Positions 10,543 through 21,440 of a DNA stretch of 64,000 nucleotides are shown here, piece by piece; position 1 is the first letter of the stretch; every line of letters starts with the position of its first letter. The notes beneath the pieces are model-generated. The model made no database searches and was not told the DNA's origin. It saw nothing but the letters and a program-made list of their open reading frames with translations. A program made the translations under genes and the position numbers. Source of the stretch: Ascaphus truei (taxonomy: Eukaryota; Chordata; Amphibia; Anura; Ascaphidae); contig CM071568.1 of NCBI GenBank assembly GCA_036426205.1, positions 221,700,966 to 221,764,965 of the forward strand. The letters run 5' to 3'.

Positions 10543-10799
10543 GGCTGTGTTTATAGTGGCGTCGTGCTTGCTGATCTGCGCTGAGGCACGCTTAGTATAT
10601 TATCTGAGACCCATTATTTATTATTGTGCCATTCTGAGTGAAAGCTTACGCTCGTGTGTGGAACCTCGCTCAGCTTTTTGCTACAGGCAAATCTGTGTTT
10701 CTGTGCTTGCTGGAGAGGAGGTGCGGTCACGTGACCGCACAGTCGTCCAATCAGAGCACAGCTCAGAAATGAGCTTAGACCCGAGAGTGGCCATTGTTC

Positions 10800-11150
10800 C
10801 CTCTGCTCCCTGTTCCCTCCGTGGTCGCGCTAATTTAAAAAAATTAAAAAAACAAAAAAAGCCCGCTGCGCACCCGATCGGGAGGAAGGGGGAGGAGGGA
10901 GGTGTCCCCCTTCTGCCCCGATCCCCGTGGCTGCCTACCCAGGGCGGGAGATAGAGAGCGGGGGGGGGGAAACTGGGTGAACAGTGTGTCCACCCTCTGC
11001 CCCGGTTCCCGTGGCTGCCTGCCTGCCCGGGGCGGCGGATGGAGGGGGGGGTTGGGGTGATGGATCGGGGTTGTGTGCGGTCAGCCCCTCTGGCAGGCGA
11101 TGGAGGCGAGGAGCCGGCTGCTATTATCTCTTCCCCCTCCCACTTTGTGT
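10800..11150. other. GC-rich interior of the Harbinger-like insertion
   Basis: CpG-rich sequence with an A-rich linker (10830-10860) and G-runs. The block tctgccccg-ccgtggctgcct occurs twice (about 10910 and 10995) as an imperfect direct repeat. Open frames here are compositional. Confidence 0.5.
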
Positions 11151-11655
11151 GTGTGTGAAAGAGAGAGTAAGTGTGTTAGTGTGTGTGTATGGGAGAGAGA
11201 GTGTGTGTGTGTGTGTGTTCTGGTGTTGTGTGTGCTGTGAGTGTATGCAGTGTGTGTGTGCAGTGTTCTGTGTGTGTGCAGTGTATGCAGTGAGTGTATG
11301 CAGTGTGCTGTGAGAGTGTGCTGTGTGCTGGTGCTATGTGTGCTGTAAGTGTATGCAGTGAGTGTGTGCAGTGTGCTGTGTATGCAGTGAGTGTGTGCAG
11401 TGTGCTGTGTGTGTAGTGTATGCAGTGAGTGTGTGCAGTGTGCTGTGAGAGTGTGCTGTGTGCTGGTGCTGTGTGTGCTGTAAGTGTATGCAGTGAGTGT
11501 GTGCAGTGTGCTGTGAGAGTGTGTTGTGTGCTGGTGCTGTGAGTCTGTGCAGTGTGCTGTGTGTGTGTAGTGTATGCAGTGTGCAGTGTGCAGTGTGCTG
11601 TGTATGTGCAGTGAGTGTGTGCAGTGTGCTGTGTATGCAGTGTGCAGTGTACAAA
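11150..11655. repeat. TG-rich minisatellite
   Basis: An irregular array of gtgtgcagtgtgctgt, gtatgcagtgagtg and gtgctggtgctgtg units derived from a (TG)n core. The long frame on the minus strand with His/Thr repeats is an artefact of the array. Confidence 0.9.
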
Positions 11656-12814
11656 AAATAAATTAAATTTATTATTTAATTTATTAATTTTTTTTTTAAT
11701 TCGGGGTCCATATATATATATATTTATATGTACTTTTTTTTTTTTTCCTTATACCTACATTATATATATATATATGTCTCACTACCCTTTTTTTTAGTTG
11801 TTCTGATAGCTTTTTGGTCTCATGTTTCCTTACCCGGGTCCCTCTGGGTCTCTTTAGCACCTATGTTGTCTCCTCCTATATTTAGTGGTTATATAGCTAT
11901 CTCTCTATACTTAGAGTATTGTTTACCACATTTTGACATCTGTTTACTGTATTATACGTATTATATATATGTTACTATACAAGTCAACTACCAATGACAT
12001 TTTACTTAACTCTTCAGGTTAACCTTTTTTGGCTGACTTGTATGTTTAATTTCTGGTTTATAATTGTGATATACAGTATATATTTTATGCATTGGTTGAA
12101 GCGTCTAATACTATATGCTATAACATACTTGGTCTTTAGGATTAAAATTGTGAATCCTTATCTATATGTGCTCTGGCATATATAGGGGTTAATCCAACCC
12201 TAATACTCATCATGTGTATCTCATTACTAATCCTGATGAAGTCTCGCTTGAGACGAAACGCGTAGAGATTGCTGTGGAGCCTACTGTCCAGGTTATATAT
12301 TTTATTTGCACTCATCTACATTATTGCACTCCTGCTGCTTTGCTAGCATTTTGCTACCAGCCATTCAGACATTCAAGTTCCTGTTTACACTGTGAACTCT
12401 CCCGGCTGAAACCTCGCTGACATCATCGAGTTCACGCGAGACTCTATTCAGTGAATTCTCTGTGTAGCACCGGAGAGAGGGGAAGGCGGCGTCCCTCATG
12501 GTTTTCGGTCCCTGCCAGGACCTAGAGGGGCTATTGTGGCAAGACACACCGCGGACATCACACCGAAGTCCTCCTCCTTGGGTTCCTGCGTCTGAACGGG
12601 CTGAGTTGTACTCAAAAACGCATTTTTTTCAGCTTTGTTTGTGAGTGTGCATTTTTATCCCTTACTCCATAAATTTATTGTTATACAATTTTACGCTATG
12701 AGTGCGCCTGTTTTTTCTGTGTTTTTGTAGATATTAATAAAGTACCCCTTTTTGTAGCACTTTGCCTCCAGCCTGTTTGAATTAGCAGTGCCCGTCCCAC
12801 TACCTTTTCCTGCC
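11656..12814 (+). mobile_element. hammerhead-like dispersed repeat unit
   Basis: AT-rich leader with T-runs and (TA)n, then a unit with the motif CTGATGAA / stem-loop / GAAACGCGTAG at 12229-12270, and a tail to about 12800 containing aataaagtacccc. Its neighbours are the TG array on the left and an LTR retroelement on the right. The same core motif recurs at least eight more times in the window. Boundaries are uncertain. It may be a Penelope-like retroelement remnant or a retrozyme-like unit. Confidence 0.5.
12229..12270 (+). ncRNA. hammerhead ribozyme-like motif a
   Basis: Core CTGATGA (12233-12239) and one extra A are followed by stem II GTCTC/GAGAC (12241-12245, 12250-12254) and then GAAA (12255-12258). 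The self-complementary ACGCGT (12258-12263) is followed by A12264 as the H17 position. AATC upstream can pair with GATT downstream (stem I, with a bulge). A palindromic stem III would pair only between two molecules, as in the dimer-type minimal hammerheads linked to Penelope-like elements. The extra A before stem II departs from the canonical core, so activity is uncertain. Confidence 0.45.
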
Positions 12815-14046
12815 ACTACATTTGGAGTCTGGAGCATTCGCCCTGGGACCAGGGTTCACTCTTCTATATAGGTCCTATCCCATATCCCTGGGAGTATAGA
12901 AGATTGAGGCGCTGCACCACTAAGAAAGCATGGAGGCTACCACCCCAGAAGCCTGGTCCTGTCTCCCCAATAACAACGCGGGAAGCTCAGGCCCTCCTGT
13001 TCCACGCAGGTATGCACCACCACTACGCATGTAATCTGCCCTCACGCACCCTAGACACCACAGATGAGTCTGGGGGGGGGGGAACAAGGGTTACATTTGG
13101 AGGCGAGCTGCTGAGATGCCAGAACAGGTCAGGCTTACAGCGAGGCGGAACGGGAAGAGTGAGATGCACTCTCTGTGCAAGTGCTGGAGAAGGAAGGGCA
13201 CAATTGCACATACCGGGGGTAGTCAGGGGAGCGTGGACTCCCGCACAGTACGCCCTGGGCGCCCTTAGGAGGTGGTGCAGGAGGGGTGATAGCGTGAGGC
13301 AACTGGGGGGGTCAGCCTGTTAACAAGTCCAGGGACCATGGCCCAGGTTTCGCGCTATGAGTGGCCAAAAGTACGAGACACCCATACCTAGGAAGGAGAG
13401 GTACACTAGCTATCACCCACACAAACGCACCACAGAGCACTTGCATCGTAGACACCGAGTACAGTGCATGGAGGAGAGGAGTTCTGCTGAGCCTGGGGTA
13501 AAGCCACCTCATATTAGTAGGATACAGAAACAGAATGCAGAACACACATTTGGAGGTCAGTCAGTGTCTAGGTACGAGATACCCAGTAGACACTGAGAAT
13601 AGGGCACATGTACGATTGGAGGGCTCATCCAAGATGGCATCCATCCCTGCATGTGCTCCGCGGAGCAAGAGAGACGATCTAAAATGGCGGTTCCCGCCAA
13701 TCCTGGAGCAAGCACGTGCATCGTGCAAAGAGACAGTGAGGAAAATGTGGTGGGAAATGTGCAAGAGTCTGGCGCAAAAACCCAGATTCCTTGCAAGAGG
13801 AGCGGCGCGAAAGCTGAAAGCCCACCCGTGCCGTGACTGGTCAGAAAGTCAAGACACGTCACATTGAAGGAGAAAAGACCCCGCCTCTGGATTCCACCAG
13901 AGGGAGGAGGCCCCAGGAGAACCAATCAGGAGAGTCCTCCCCAGCGAAGGGAGGGACCGGAAGCCAGAGCGAAGAGCTTCACTTTTGTTTGGCATTCGAG
14001 GAGCAAGGAGCTGAAACACTGAGCTGTTCCAACCCTGAACGAACCA

Positions 14047-16041
14047 TGACTGAAATGAATACTTCTATTTACCAACTACCAGGAGGCTTACTGGTAGTGG
14101 AGGTAGCCGAGCACGAATATCTCCGGTGTTTGTGCGTTCACTGCGGGATACCGGGCACGGTACCAAGCACCAAGGCCCGATGCCCTCAATGTGGCACGTT
14201 TTACCTTTGGCCAAACGAGCCGTGGCCTTTGATCGAGAACCCGCTGGGTGCCTCTCCGGGAACATTGACGGAGGTGGCGGAAGACAAAGACAGGACTGCC
14301 CTGGTTCCCCGTTGCACCCAAGCGGGAGGAACCCAGTCCCAGCCCTCTACCGAACAGAGCGAGCTGTCGACAGAGAAGAGCGCGACCGCAGTGGAGGTAC
14401 CGGAGTGAGACTACTTTGTACCTATACCCACTGGTTGTAGCGCAGAAGAACCCGGTGACTCCCTAGTAGAGGAACCGATCTTGATATCCTCGGAGGAAGA
14501 GGTTGGTGTGACATTGGTGGCGATGCGCCTACCGGCGAACCACCCCAAAGGCATCAAGAGGGAGCAGACGAGTCCGTAAACTTTCCGACGGCGAGCGTTG
14601 GTGCGGTTTGGCCCGTAAGAGTCCCACGGCCGTGCTGACTCCCAGTGCGGAGGAGACAGAGACCGAGACGATCCTAGAGGAGCCCGATATCATCAAACAG
14701 CAGCGGAGCGGTAAGGAGACTCCACCACCCCCTTACTCCCGCCAGGCGACAGCGGCGACCGCGGAGGATGAGAAGGAGAGGCTTGCGGCCTACTTGTCCG
14801 TCCGTGAACTGGATGTTCCGCCAACGCCCATGCCGGTCCTCGACGCACTTCCGGTGCGTGACCACGGAGCAGAGGGAGATTCTAAGGGCCCAGCTGATGA
14901 CGTCATTTCCGGTTCCACCAGAAAACGAGGGTCAGAAACGCTGTTCTCCTCACGGAGAGTAGCCATGGCCGCTGCAATGGCCACCCTGAAGAGCCCAGGT
15001 CCATCGAGAGAGGCGCGACACATGGCCGAGAATGCGCCCAAGAGAGCGTCCCTTGGTCGCGGAATTACCCGCTTGCTGGACAATGACCTGAACGTTGCCC
15101 TGCCCCAGCCCATAGCTCCATCGGTCCGGCCACTGCCCCTGCCCCGTCACGAGTATTGCCACCGGGACCTAGCAGGGATAAATTATGTAAATACCCCAAA
15201 TACTCCAAGGACTTGCGGGATTGGGAGTTGAGTGATGAGGTGTCGGATGGGGAGAAACCGTATTCAAGTGTTATACCTGTGCCTAAAACTGTGCCATTTT
15301 CTCCTGCAGCTAGAGGGAGGGCCCGTGGGTCCCACACTCCAGTAGAGGCTGGGCCTACCAGCAAAGTGGTTCACAAAATGAACCCTACTAGATATATCAA
15401 CGCCAAAGGGAGGAGAGATTGCTCGCGATCTACTGATGCGGGTACGTCCGGTGTATCATCTCAGGTAGAGTCTGATGTAGAACGCACTAGCCATTCCACA
15501 GAGTACGAGCACCGTGACAAGTGGTGGGCACCCCTGTTCACCGGATACCACGAGGGAAAGGGCCGTACACAGTTCCTGTTAATTAAGAATAAGCCAAAAA
15601 TTGTTGTACCCCGAGGCCCTTATATGATGAAGTAGCACCGGAAGAGCCTGTGTTTTGGGTACTGCCGAGCAGGGCAGGGCACCGCAAGCTCACCAAACTA
15701 AGTCGAGCTGACCGGGCCATAGTGGCTAGATACCGGTAGTCTCACGGATATGAGTATCCTTATGTGCCTGAGCCCATCATGAGGGAAATAGAAGAGAATC
15801 GGGATAACTGGCTCAGGGAGGCTGTGCAGGAATATCTTCGGACCAAGTTCGGTCAGGGAGAATATCATAATGAGGATAAAATAAGCGAATTGGTCCGCAT
15901 ATGGAGCATAGGTAGATGTATCTACATGCATGGTGTAAGCTATCGGCCTGAGCATGGGCCGGTCCAGTCTTTCGCTGTGACCGTCACGGATCATAATGGG
16001 TGGAGGATAATAAACCCTGATCCAAAGCATTATCTGTAGGG
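14047..16041 (+). pseudogene. gag-like ORF with YQLPGG N-terminal domain
   Basis: I take the ATG at 14047 because the protein from there aligns with the second copy at 29767. Both have a YQLPGG-x-LVVEV motif followed by a Cys-rich zinc-ribbon-like segment (C-x-C-x2-C, then CPQCG here). The rest is acidic and Pro/Ser-rich (about 14300-15000). The C-terminal part (15770-16038) is better ordered, with NWLREAVQEYL, ISELVRIWSIGRC and SFAVTVTDHNGW. Breaks are a TGA at 14406, a frameshift near 14580, another near 15170, a TAG at 15633 and a TAG near 15738. The total is about 650 codons. I do not recognise the family. Zinc-ribbon plus acidic linker fits a nucleic-acid-binding gag-like protein, but that is inference. 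Confidence 0.6.
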
Positions 16042-16206
16042 TTCTCCATGTTGGGAGTACCCGGTTGTATTATCGTTGAAACTACCTCATATGCAATGTA
16101 TGATGACAATGTCTCATGTGTGCTGTTTCCTAGGTTGTTCGCTGCAGGATGGGTCTGCTAAAACTAGGTCCAAGTGGGGACCATTGGATTCCACCATAGG
16201 GAGAGT

Positions 16207-16840
16207 GTAGCCCCCTGTAAAAAGCCCAGGCTATACCTATCTTCCTCCTACTGTGGTAAGTCCTGTTAAGGGCAGGCACCAGTAGTCATCATGGGTTTTC
16301 CCCCTTCCAAGCCCTGCCCTGAGTGGTAGATGCAGGCCCCTGACTCTGCTGCAGGCATGAGACAGAGGGGAGGTTCTGATGACATCATGAGGGGTGGGGC
16401 TGAGTCTATTTAGCAGCCAGCTCCTGTGAGTGACTGTCTGTTCTGTCCGAGGAGTTGGAGGAGACAGTCCGGTCTCACCTGTGCAATCGTACAGGAGCAG
16501 AGAGAGAAGAGGAGAGACTCAGCCACTTTGAGTAGAGCTGATAGTACCATAGACCCGGTGGACCAATGCCCCTCACCCAAGTCTGGGGTGATGGGGAGAA
16601 TCCATTCCCCACCCAGAGGATAACCTCTGAGGTAGGCAGTGGGGTATTGACGCCCCAGCCCAGACCATCCTGTCGGAAGAGAGACTTGGAGGGAAGGAGA
16701 GGAGGAAGGATCGGTGAAGGGAGGAGAGTGGAGTAATCCGCGGGACATTGCTGTTGTTGTTGTGGCTGCTGGTCGCCACTACACTTGGAGTCGCTGATCT
16801 GACCAATAAAGAGACAATACTTTTATACAAAGACTGTTGT
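16207..16840 (+). repeat. LTR of the single-ORF retroelement
   Basis: It begins TGTAGCC, as does the LTR of copy 2 at 28224. It contains a TATA-like tatttag (about 16407), a pyrimidine/purine-rich middle and an AATAAA poly(A) signal (16805-16810), followed by a short R/U5-like segment that leads into the leader at 16839. The exact 3' end is uncertain. Confidence 0.6.
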
Positions 16841-17112
16841 GTGAGTCTGGAGCATTCGCCCTGGGACCAGGGTTCACTCTTCTATATAGGTACTATCCCA
16901 TATCCCTGGGAGTATAGAAGATGGAGGCGCTGCACCACTAAGAAAGCATGGAGGCTACCACCCCAGAAGCCTGGTCCTGTCTCTCCAATAACAACGCGGG
17001 AAGCTCAGGCCCTCCTGTTCCACGCAGGTATGCACCACCACTACGCATGTAATCTGCCCTCATGCACCCTAGACACCACAGATGAGTCTGGGGGGGGGGG
17101 GGGGGGGAGGTT

Positions 17113-17790
17113 TACATATATATTTTGGATATATCTATATACTGTATATCTATGTATATGAAAACCGACACAGAAAAGAGAATCCCCAAAAGTAGAACTC
17201 TAGCATACAAATATAGTATCGGATAACAAAATTTATTCATCACATTCAAACATAAAAAGATCAAAAGGAGCAGTGGTGTCCAATGAGCTGTAATAATACT
17301 GAAACCTCATACAAAATGGATGTAAAGCTGAAATGAGCTATGAATACAAATACCACAAATATGAAGGGGGAGACAGTAGCTGAGCCCTGGTATGTGGATA
17401 CAATAAATAAGTGCTAATACACAATTAGAATGGAGTGTAATGGTAACTGTTCCAATGAATACTAAAGTGTGGAGGCAAGAAATAATCTTGCCTCTGAACA
17501 CTTGGACCGGCCGGTCAATGATCACAAAGTGTAACCTAATGTAAAGGATGATAGTGAACCATTAACAATGTAACGCCACAATTGAAGTATGCAGGTTGAT
17601 TAAGCACACACAGAGATGCATAAGAAGTGGCAAACAACAAAGCCAAAGAAAGTGCAAAAGATACTTAGCACAAATCCATTAATGTGAGTAGCAAGTGTCC
17701 ACAATCAAAGGAGTACTCGCGGGTTCAGGAAGATGTAACCGCAACCGCCACAATGCGCATGCTCCTGGGATAGGCACAAAAAATGGTATG
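17113..17790. repeat. unclassified AT-rich dispersed repeat
   Basis: After the G-run and a (TA)-rich piece comes aaaaccgacacag... with a run of short A-rich blocks (acaaaatttattcatcac, aaaaagatcaaaaggagc). The style is that of a LINE or Penelope 3' region in reverse, but no coding motif or hammerhead-like core is found. Confidence 0.35.
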
Positions 17791-18048
17791 CAGCCAGGAG
17801 GGGTAGAGCAGCTAGGGACACCACGAATCCAAGACAAACAGACAAGACTTGTCACGGCTCCTGTCCCCCTGCCCTAGCTCGGACACAGATCCCTGTCCCA
17901 TCTCCCGACCCGCCTCCACCCCACAAGCCCCGCCTACCAGAGCACACGCTCCGTCAGAGGGGCAAGAACATGAAAAGCAGCTGCTTGGTAAGCGAGAGGT
18001 GAGCATCAGCGCTGGAGAGCGCAGCCACTCTCCACTATAAACACAGCC
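17790..18048. repeat. right subterminal part of the Harbinger-like insertion
   Basis: CpG-rich block ending gcatcagcgctggagagcgcagcc and the terminal CCACTATAAACACAGCC. A closely similar block (gcatcagcgcagaggagagcggc) precedes the right end of the MITE at 22458-22875, which ties the two elements to one family. Confidence 0.7.
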
Positions 18049-18051
18049 TTA

Positions 18052-18480
18052 GGCGAGTCTCATGCTCTTCCACAGTTTTTCCAAAAACTATTAGGGCATC
18101 TAGATACACTAACTCCTACAGTAAGTTAATGTCCCCCACCACTGATTCCATCCGCCACTGAAATGTGGCAGGGGCTCCTGACACTCCTTGGGTAATACAC
18201 TCAAGCTGAGTGAACCTGAAGCCGCATATGAAGACTGTGTAATCCTGATCTTTCTCAGACATAGAAATCTGATAGTATCCACTTCGTAGATTGAGGATCG
18301 AGAACCACCAACTCCCCGTGAGACAGTCCAATATATATTTTATGCATTGCATAATATATTGGTCAGGAATGGTCCGCTTTTTCGGGATGTGGTAGTCGAT
18401 ATGTGGTAATCCTTATGGCACCACTTTTCTTCTGGGCCACAACTATTGGTGAAGCTTACGGACTTCGGGATTCCGATATT
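18052..18480 (-). pseudogene. Gypsy reverse transcriptase, N-terminal part
   Basis: Minus-strand translation gives PIVVAQKKSGAIR (about 18440), DCLTGSWWFSILNLRSGYYQI (about 18270-18330), SEKDQDYTVFICGF, GAPATFQWRME and then YLDALIVFGKT-EEHE (18060-18110). The catalytic motif should be YLDD; the second Asp codon has changed to Ala here. One stop lies near 18117. The frame stops at the TTA next to the 7.5-kb insertion and continues at 10542. Confidence 0.9.
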
Positions 18481-18736
18481 ATACCTGCCCCATCAATTCC
18501 TGTATGTGGCGTCACCAGGACCTTTCACTAAAAGGGAAGGAACACTTCAGGCATTAGGGCCGTTTTCTCCGTCATCCGTCTTTCCATTGTTCTGGGGAAA
18601 TACTGTATCTGAAATCAAACATATCTGGTGTCAGTTAACCCCTATCATTTCATTTCTGCCAGGCTTGACTCATTAGTTCGGCACATACAGGTGAGACATC
18701 ACAGTGCCTGTTCATACCAGAACATTGTGTGTAGTC

Positions 18737-19455
18737 TCATTCCTTACTTCCACCATTGCCCTTTCCATTTTCTTCATGGGTACTCACAACACCACACTCT
18801 TTACTAATAGCTCTCATGGGTATCCTCAATGAGGGGAACAATTTATCATAACAGTGGGTCCTGCTATGACTAGTAGAAAAGTCACCTTTCCATTTATTTT
18901 CTGAATACTGTTGGGGGTATCCTGAATGGATGCCGGCCCATCCATCTACAGAGCACGGCATAGTGTCCTTCTTCACACCTATAACATAAGTCATGCCCCC
19001 CCCCCATTCTTTTGATTGGGGGTTCTTCATGCCTTCTTTCCACATCTAGAGACCATCTTCCTCCTAAGTGGCCACCGCACCGATCCCCGTGCTCCTCCAA
19101 ATCATTCTTAGTGGGCACTTCTTCCATCGGTATAGTGGCTATTAGTTCCGACACTCCTGCTGGGGGTTTGCCTGTTTTATCAGACCCCGGTCACTCCTTG
19201 CTATTTCTGTAATGGATACAGACTTGTGGCAGTCCCTCATCCGCTGGCCAGGTCTCAGCGGCACTGTCTCATGACCCCCATAGACCACTGGCTGCCAAAC
19301 TCTTTGTGGGTCTTCTTGCTGCTGGATGAGGCGCAAATCTGTTCTTTCTTGTCTCATCTCTTGCAAAAGCTCTAAGATGTAGGGTGTGATTCTTTCTGTT
19401 TCTAGATTCGCAGGTAGAGGTTTATCATGTCCCCCTTGGGTACCACTCATATTAG
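18737..19455 (-). pseudogene. Gypsy gag remnant with zinc knuckle
   Basis: The ATG at 19448-19450 starts a frame with a Gln/Glu-rich segment (LLQEMRQERTDLRLIQQQ), typical of Gypsy gag N-termini. A shifted frame gives CYRCEEGHYAVLC (about 18960-19000), a CCHC nucleocapsid knuckle one residue shorter than the standard spacing. Gag packages the RNA. Most of the capsid region and the protease are missing or unreadable, so the element was internally deleted or is badly decayed. Confidence 0.65.
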
Positions 19456-19526
19456 TTCCTCTACTTGACTGTGATTAACCAATTCAGGGGCAACACCACT
19501 TTTCCTCACAACCATCCAATCTCCAT

Positions 19527-20035
19527 GTTATCTTGCTTAACAAACTCCAGTGCTCTCGAATAGGGAAGCATGCTTTAAATTGGGTTCATTCCTACCTATC
19601 AGGTAGATCCCAACATGTGTCTATCTCAGACTCTAACTCCAACACCTTGGATATCACCTTTGGTGTCCCGCAAGGCTCAGTTCTGGGAGCCCTATTCTTC
19701 TCAGTGTTCATTAATGATCTTCCTACAGCTTGAAAGGAAGCCTTGATACACATGTTTGTGGATGACACAATCTCATATGCACACAGCCATAAACTTTCTG
19801 ACCTTGGACACATACTTCAATTTGACTTTTTGAGACTTAAAATTTGGATTTCCCAAAACAAACTGTTTCCAAACACTGACAAGACTGTAAGAAAGTTATT
19901 TAGGCCAAGGCTAAAATGTTAAAACTTCCAATGAAGGAGTTACAGATCAGAACCAACTTTAATACTATACTAGCCCCTGTTACTAGTTTCAAATATTTGG
20001 GCATATGTTTTGACTCCCATTTAACATTTGGGTGG
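19527..20035 (+). pseudogene. LINE reverse transcriptase fragment (CR1/L2/Rex group)
   Basis: The plus strand gives LLNKLQ, ALNWVHSYLSGRSQ, GVPQGSVLGALFFSVFINDLP (19655-19730) and, after a stop, FVDDTISYAHS (19750-19785). Further on are KLFPNTDKT and TSFKYLGICFDSHLTF (19980-20030). FVDD is the catalytic motif. GVPQGSVLGP-like and NDLP motifs are typical of the CR1/L2/Rex1 branch. It is truncated at both ends, with the 3' side cut by the palindromic repeat. Confidence 0.85.
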
Positions 20036-20054
20036 CACCCCCGGCATGAATGAG

Positions 20055-20465
20055 ATGCCTGAAAAATGCATTTACAGCCCACTTCATTACCTTAGTGGCT
20101 CACCGTTAATGCAACAAAGGGGTTAAACACCAGTATCAGGCTTTTTGTGAGTAGCGGGGTTGAGTGAAGGTGGTATTCCCTTTGTGGGTTTTTAGGCCTT
20201 GCAAGGGGGGTTGCGGGTGGACTTAACAACTTCATTATCTTAGCGGTTAATACCGCTAAGGTAATGAAGGGGTTAACCCCTCCAGCTACACACCCGGTAG
20301 GCCTAAACACCTATCCTTGGGGCTAATACCCCCTTCACCCACCCCCACTACCCACAATAAACAAAAATACACACAACAACCCTACTACCCACCTCCTAAG
20401 CCTCCAATAAACATTACAATATCTAATAAACACCAATACACAACCCACCCCTAGTACATAGTACA
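20055..20465. repeat. composite palindromic repeat, fragment
   Basis: It starts aatgcatttacag, like the 54765 copy. It contains short palindromes around 20105 and 20252 (cttagcggttaataccgctaag), inside a larger hairpin whose arms carry tttaggcct / aggcctaaa and end in ctacccacaataaac. It matches 54770-55040 and 39085-39310. Confidence 0.75.
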
Positions 20466-21440
20466 TTATATTTACCTTCATTATAAACTTTGCCAACTGG
20501 GTGGAGATGAGCCAATGTCAGAGGTGTATTGTGCATTCAAGTTGGGATCACTCATGTAGACTGCATTATAGTTGACAGGTGCCTGTTGAGCTGGTAATCA
20601 GGTGGGGCCAGGCATCAAGGCTTGCGGTTCCCCAGGTTTTCAGTGATGGTCGGCCCGTTATTGCAATAGTATTAGTATGCCGGTGTTGGTACATTGCAGG
20701 GTCGGGAAGTACGAATCTTTAATGGCTTAAACCCGACCTTTCTTCTTTTTAAGTCGCCATGAGCAAACATACTGGCAAAAGCTTGGAGCACAGACCAATA
20801 ACCACTTGTACTTCCCAGAGGAGGGGCTGTGTGAGAAAAGCAATCTTCATTAGTTAAAGTTTGCCTTATCGAATGCTTCCACCCACGATGGTTTGGTGAA
20901 AATTTTAAGAAATCATAGTTGTCAAAGACATAGCCAAAGTCGCCTTATTATCTGTTCCAGCACTAATTGCAGAAAAAACAAAACATGCATTACTACAGAC
21001 AGGCTTAGTATAAGTACTTGACATGATGTTCAGTGTATGTCCATTCAGCAATTGTGCAGGCACAGCAATGTAAAATAATAGCCAAAACATTCTCTTTTGA
21101 GATTTTAATTCTTAAACGCCTACATTTGATAACGTCTTAAGCGTCTTCAGCAACCACGGTGAATTTACAATGTATCTCTGTAGTTGCCACTATTTTTATC
21201 TGGCTTTTAAACACCTGCACGTTGACTACACACAAGGGATTCACTTTTGCCATCTGGTGGATACGTGAAGACTGCACCCCAACAAATCAGGATACAGGAC
21301 ACAGGTAATAAAGGAAATCAACAATAGTAAACAAAGGGGTGATTGGAAGCCTTCACGGAAAATTAATGAGTGAATGTCGTGTGGAATACAGCAGACTTAA
21401 TGAAAATGGCTCAGAGAAATGATCGGATAACGGCCGCTGC
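20466..21440. other. stretch with no recognised gene
   Basis: Mixed-composition sequence without coding motifs, termini or tandem repeats that I can identify. The right part (after about 21400) grades into the CR1 remnant. Confidence 0.45.

Larger units (their letters stand above)
12815..17112 (+). mobile_element. LTR retroelement with one non-pol ORF, copy 1 (rearranged)
   Basis: The order is leader (12827-13080), ORF region (14047-16041), LTR (16207 to about 16840) and a second leader (16839-17094) nearly identical to the first, both ending in a G-run. No RT, RNase H or integrase motif is seen between ORF and LTR, which are only about 165 bp apart. It is therefore a non-autonomous or internally deleted element. 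The 5' LTR is absent. An LTR flanked by two leader copies looks like one unit and a bit of a tandem array, or a re-inserted one-LTR circle. A related copy is at 28224-30290. Confidence 0.7.
10543..18048. mobile_element. 7.5-kb Harbinger-like insertion (composite) splitting Gypsy
   Basis: The ends are perfect inverted repeats: GGCTGTGTTTATAGTGG at 10543-10559 and CCACTATAAACACAGCC at 18032-18048. Both are flanked by TTA (10540-10542 and 18049-18051), the 3-bp TWA duplication typical of PIF/Harbinger elements. Subterminal sequence is CpG-rich and contains scattered GCGCTG / CAGCGC blocks on both sides. Gypsy coding sequence resumes on both sides in frame. No Harbinger transposase or Myb-like gene is visible. 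The interior is a minisatellite, a hammerhead-like repeat and an LTR retroelement, so it is a non-autonomous element enlarged by later insertions. The MITEs at 22458-22875 and 25611-25756 have related ends. Confidence 0.85.

Noticed and set aside
11334..11654. His/Thr-rich frame of 106 codons
   Set aside because: Translation of the TG-rich minisatellite.
13833..14046. Upstream extension of the gag-like ORF to an ATG at 13833
   Set aside because: The second copy aligns only from the ATG at 14047/29767; the extension has no counterpart.
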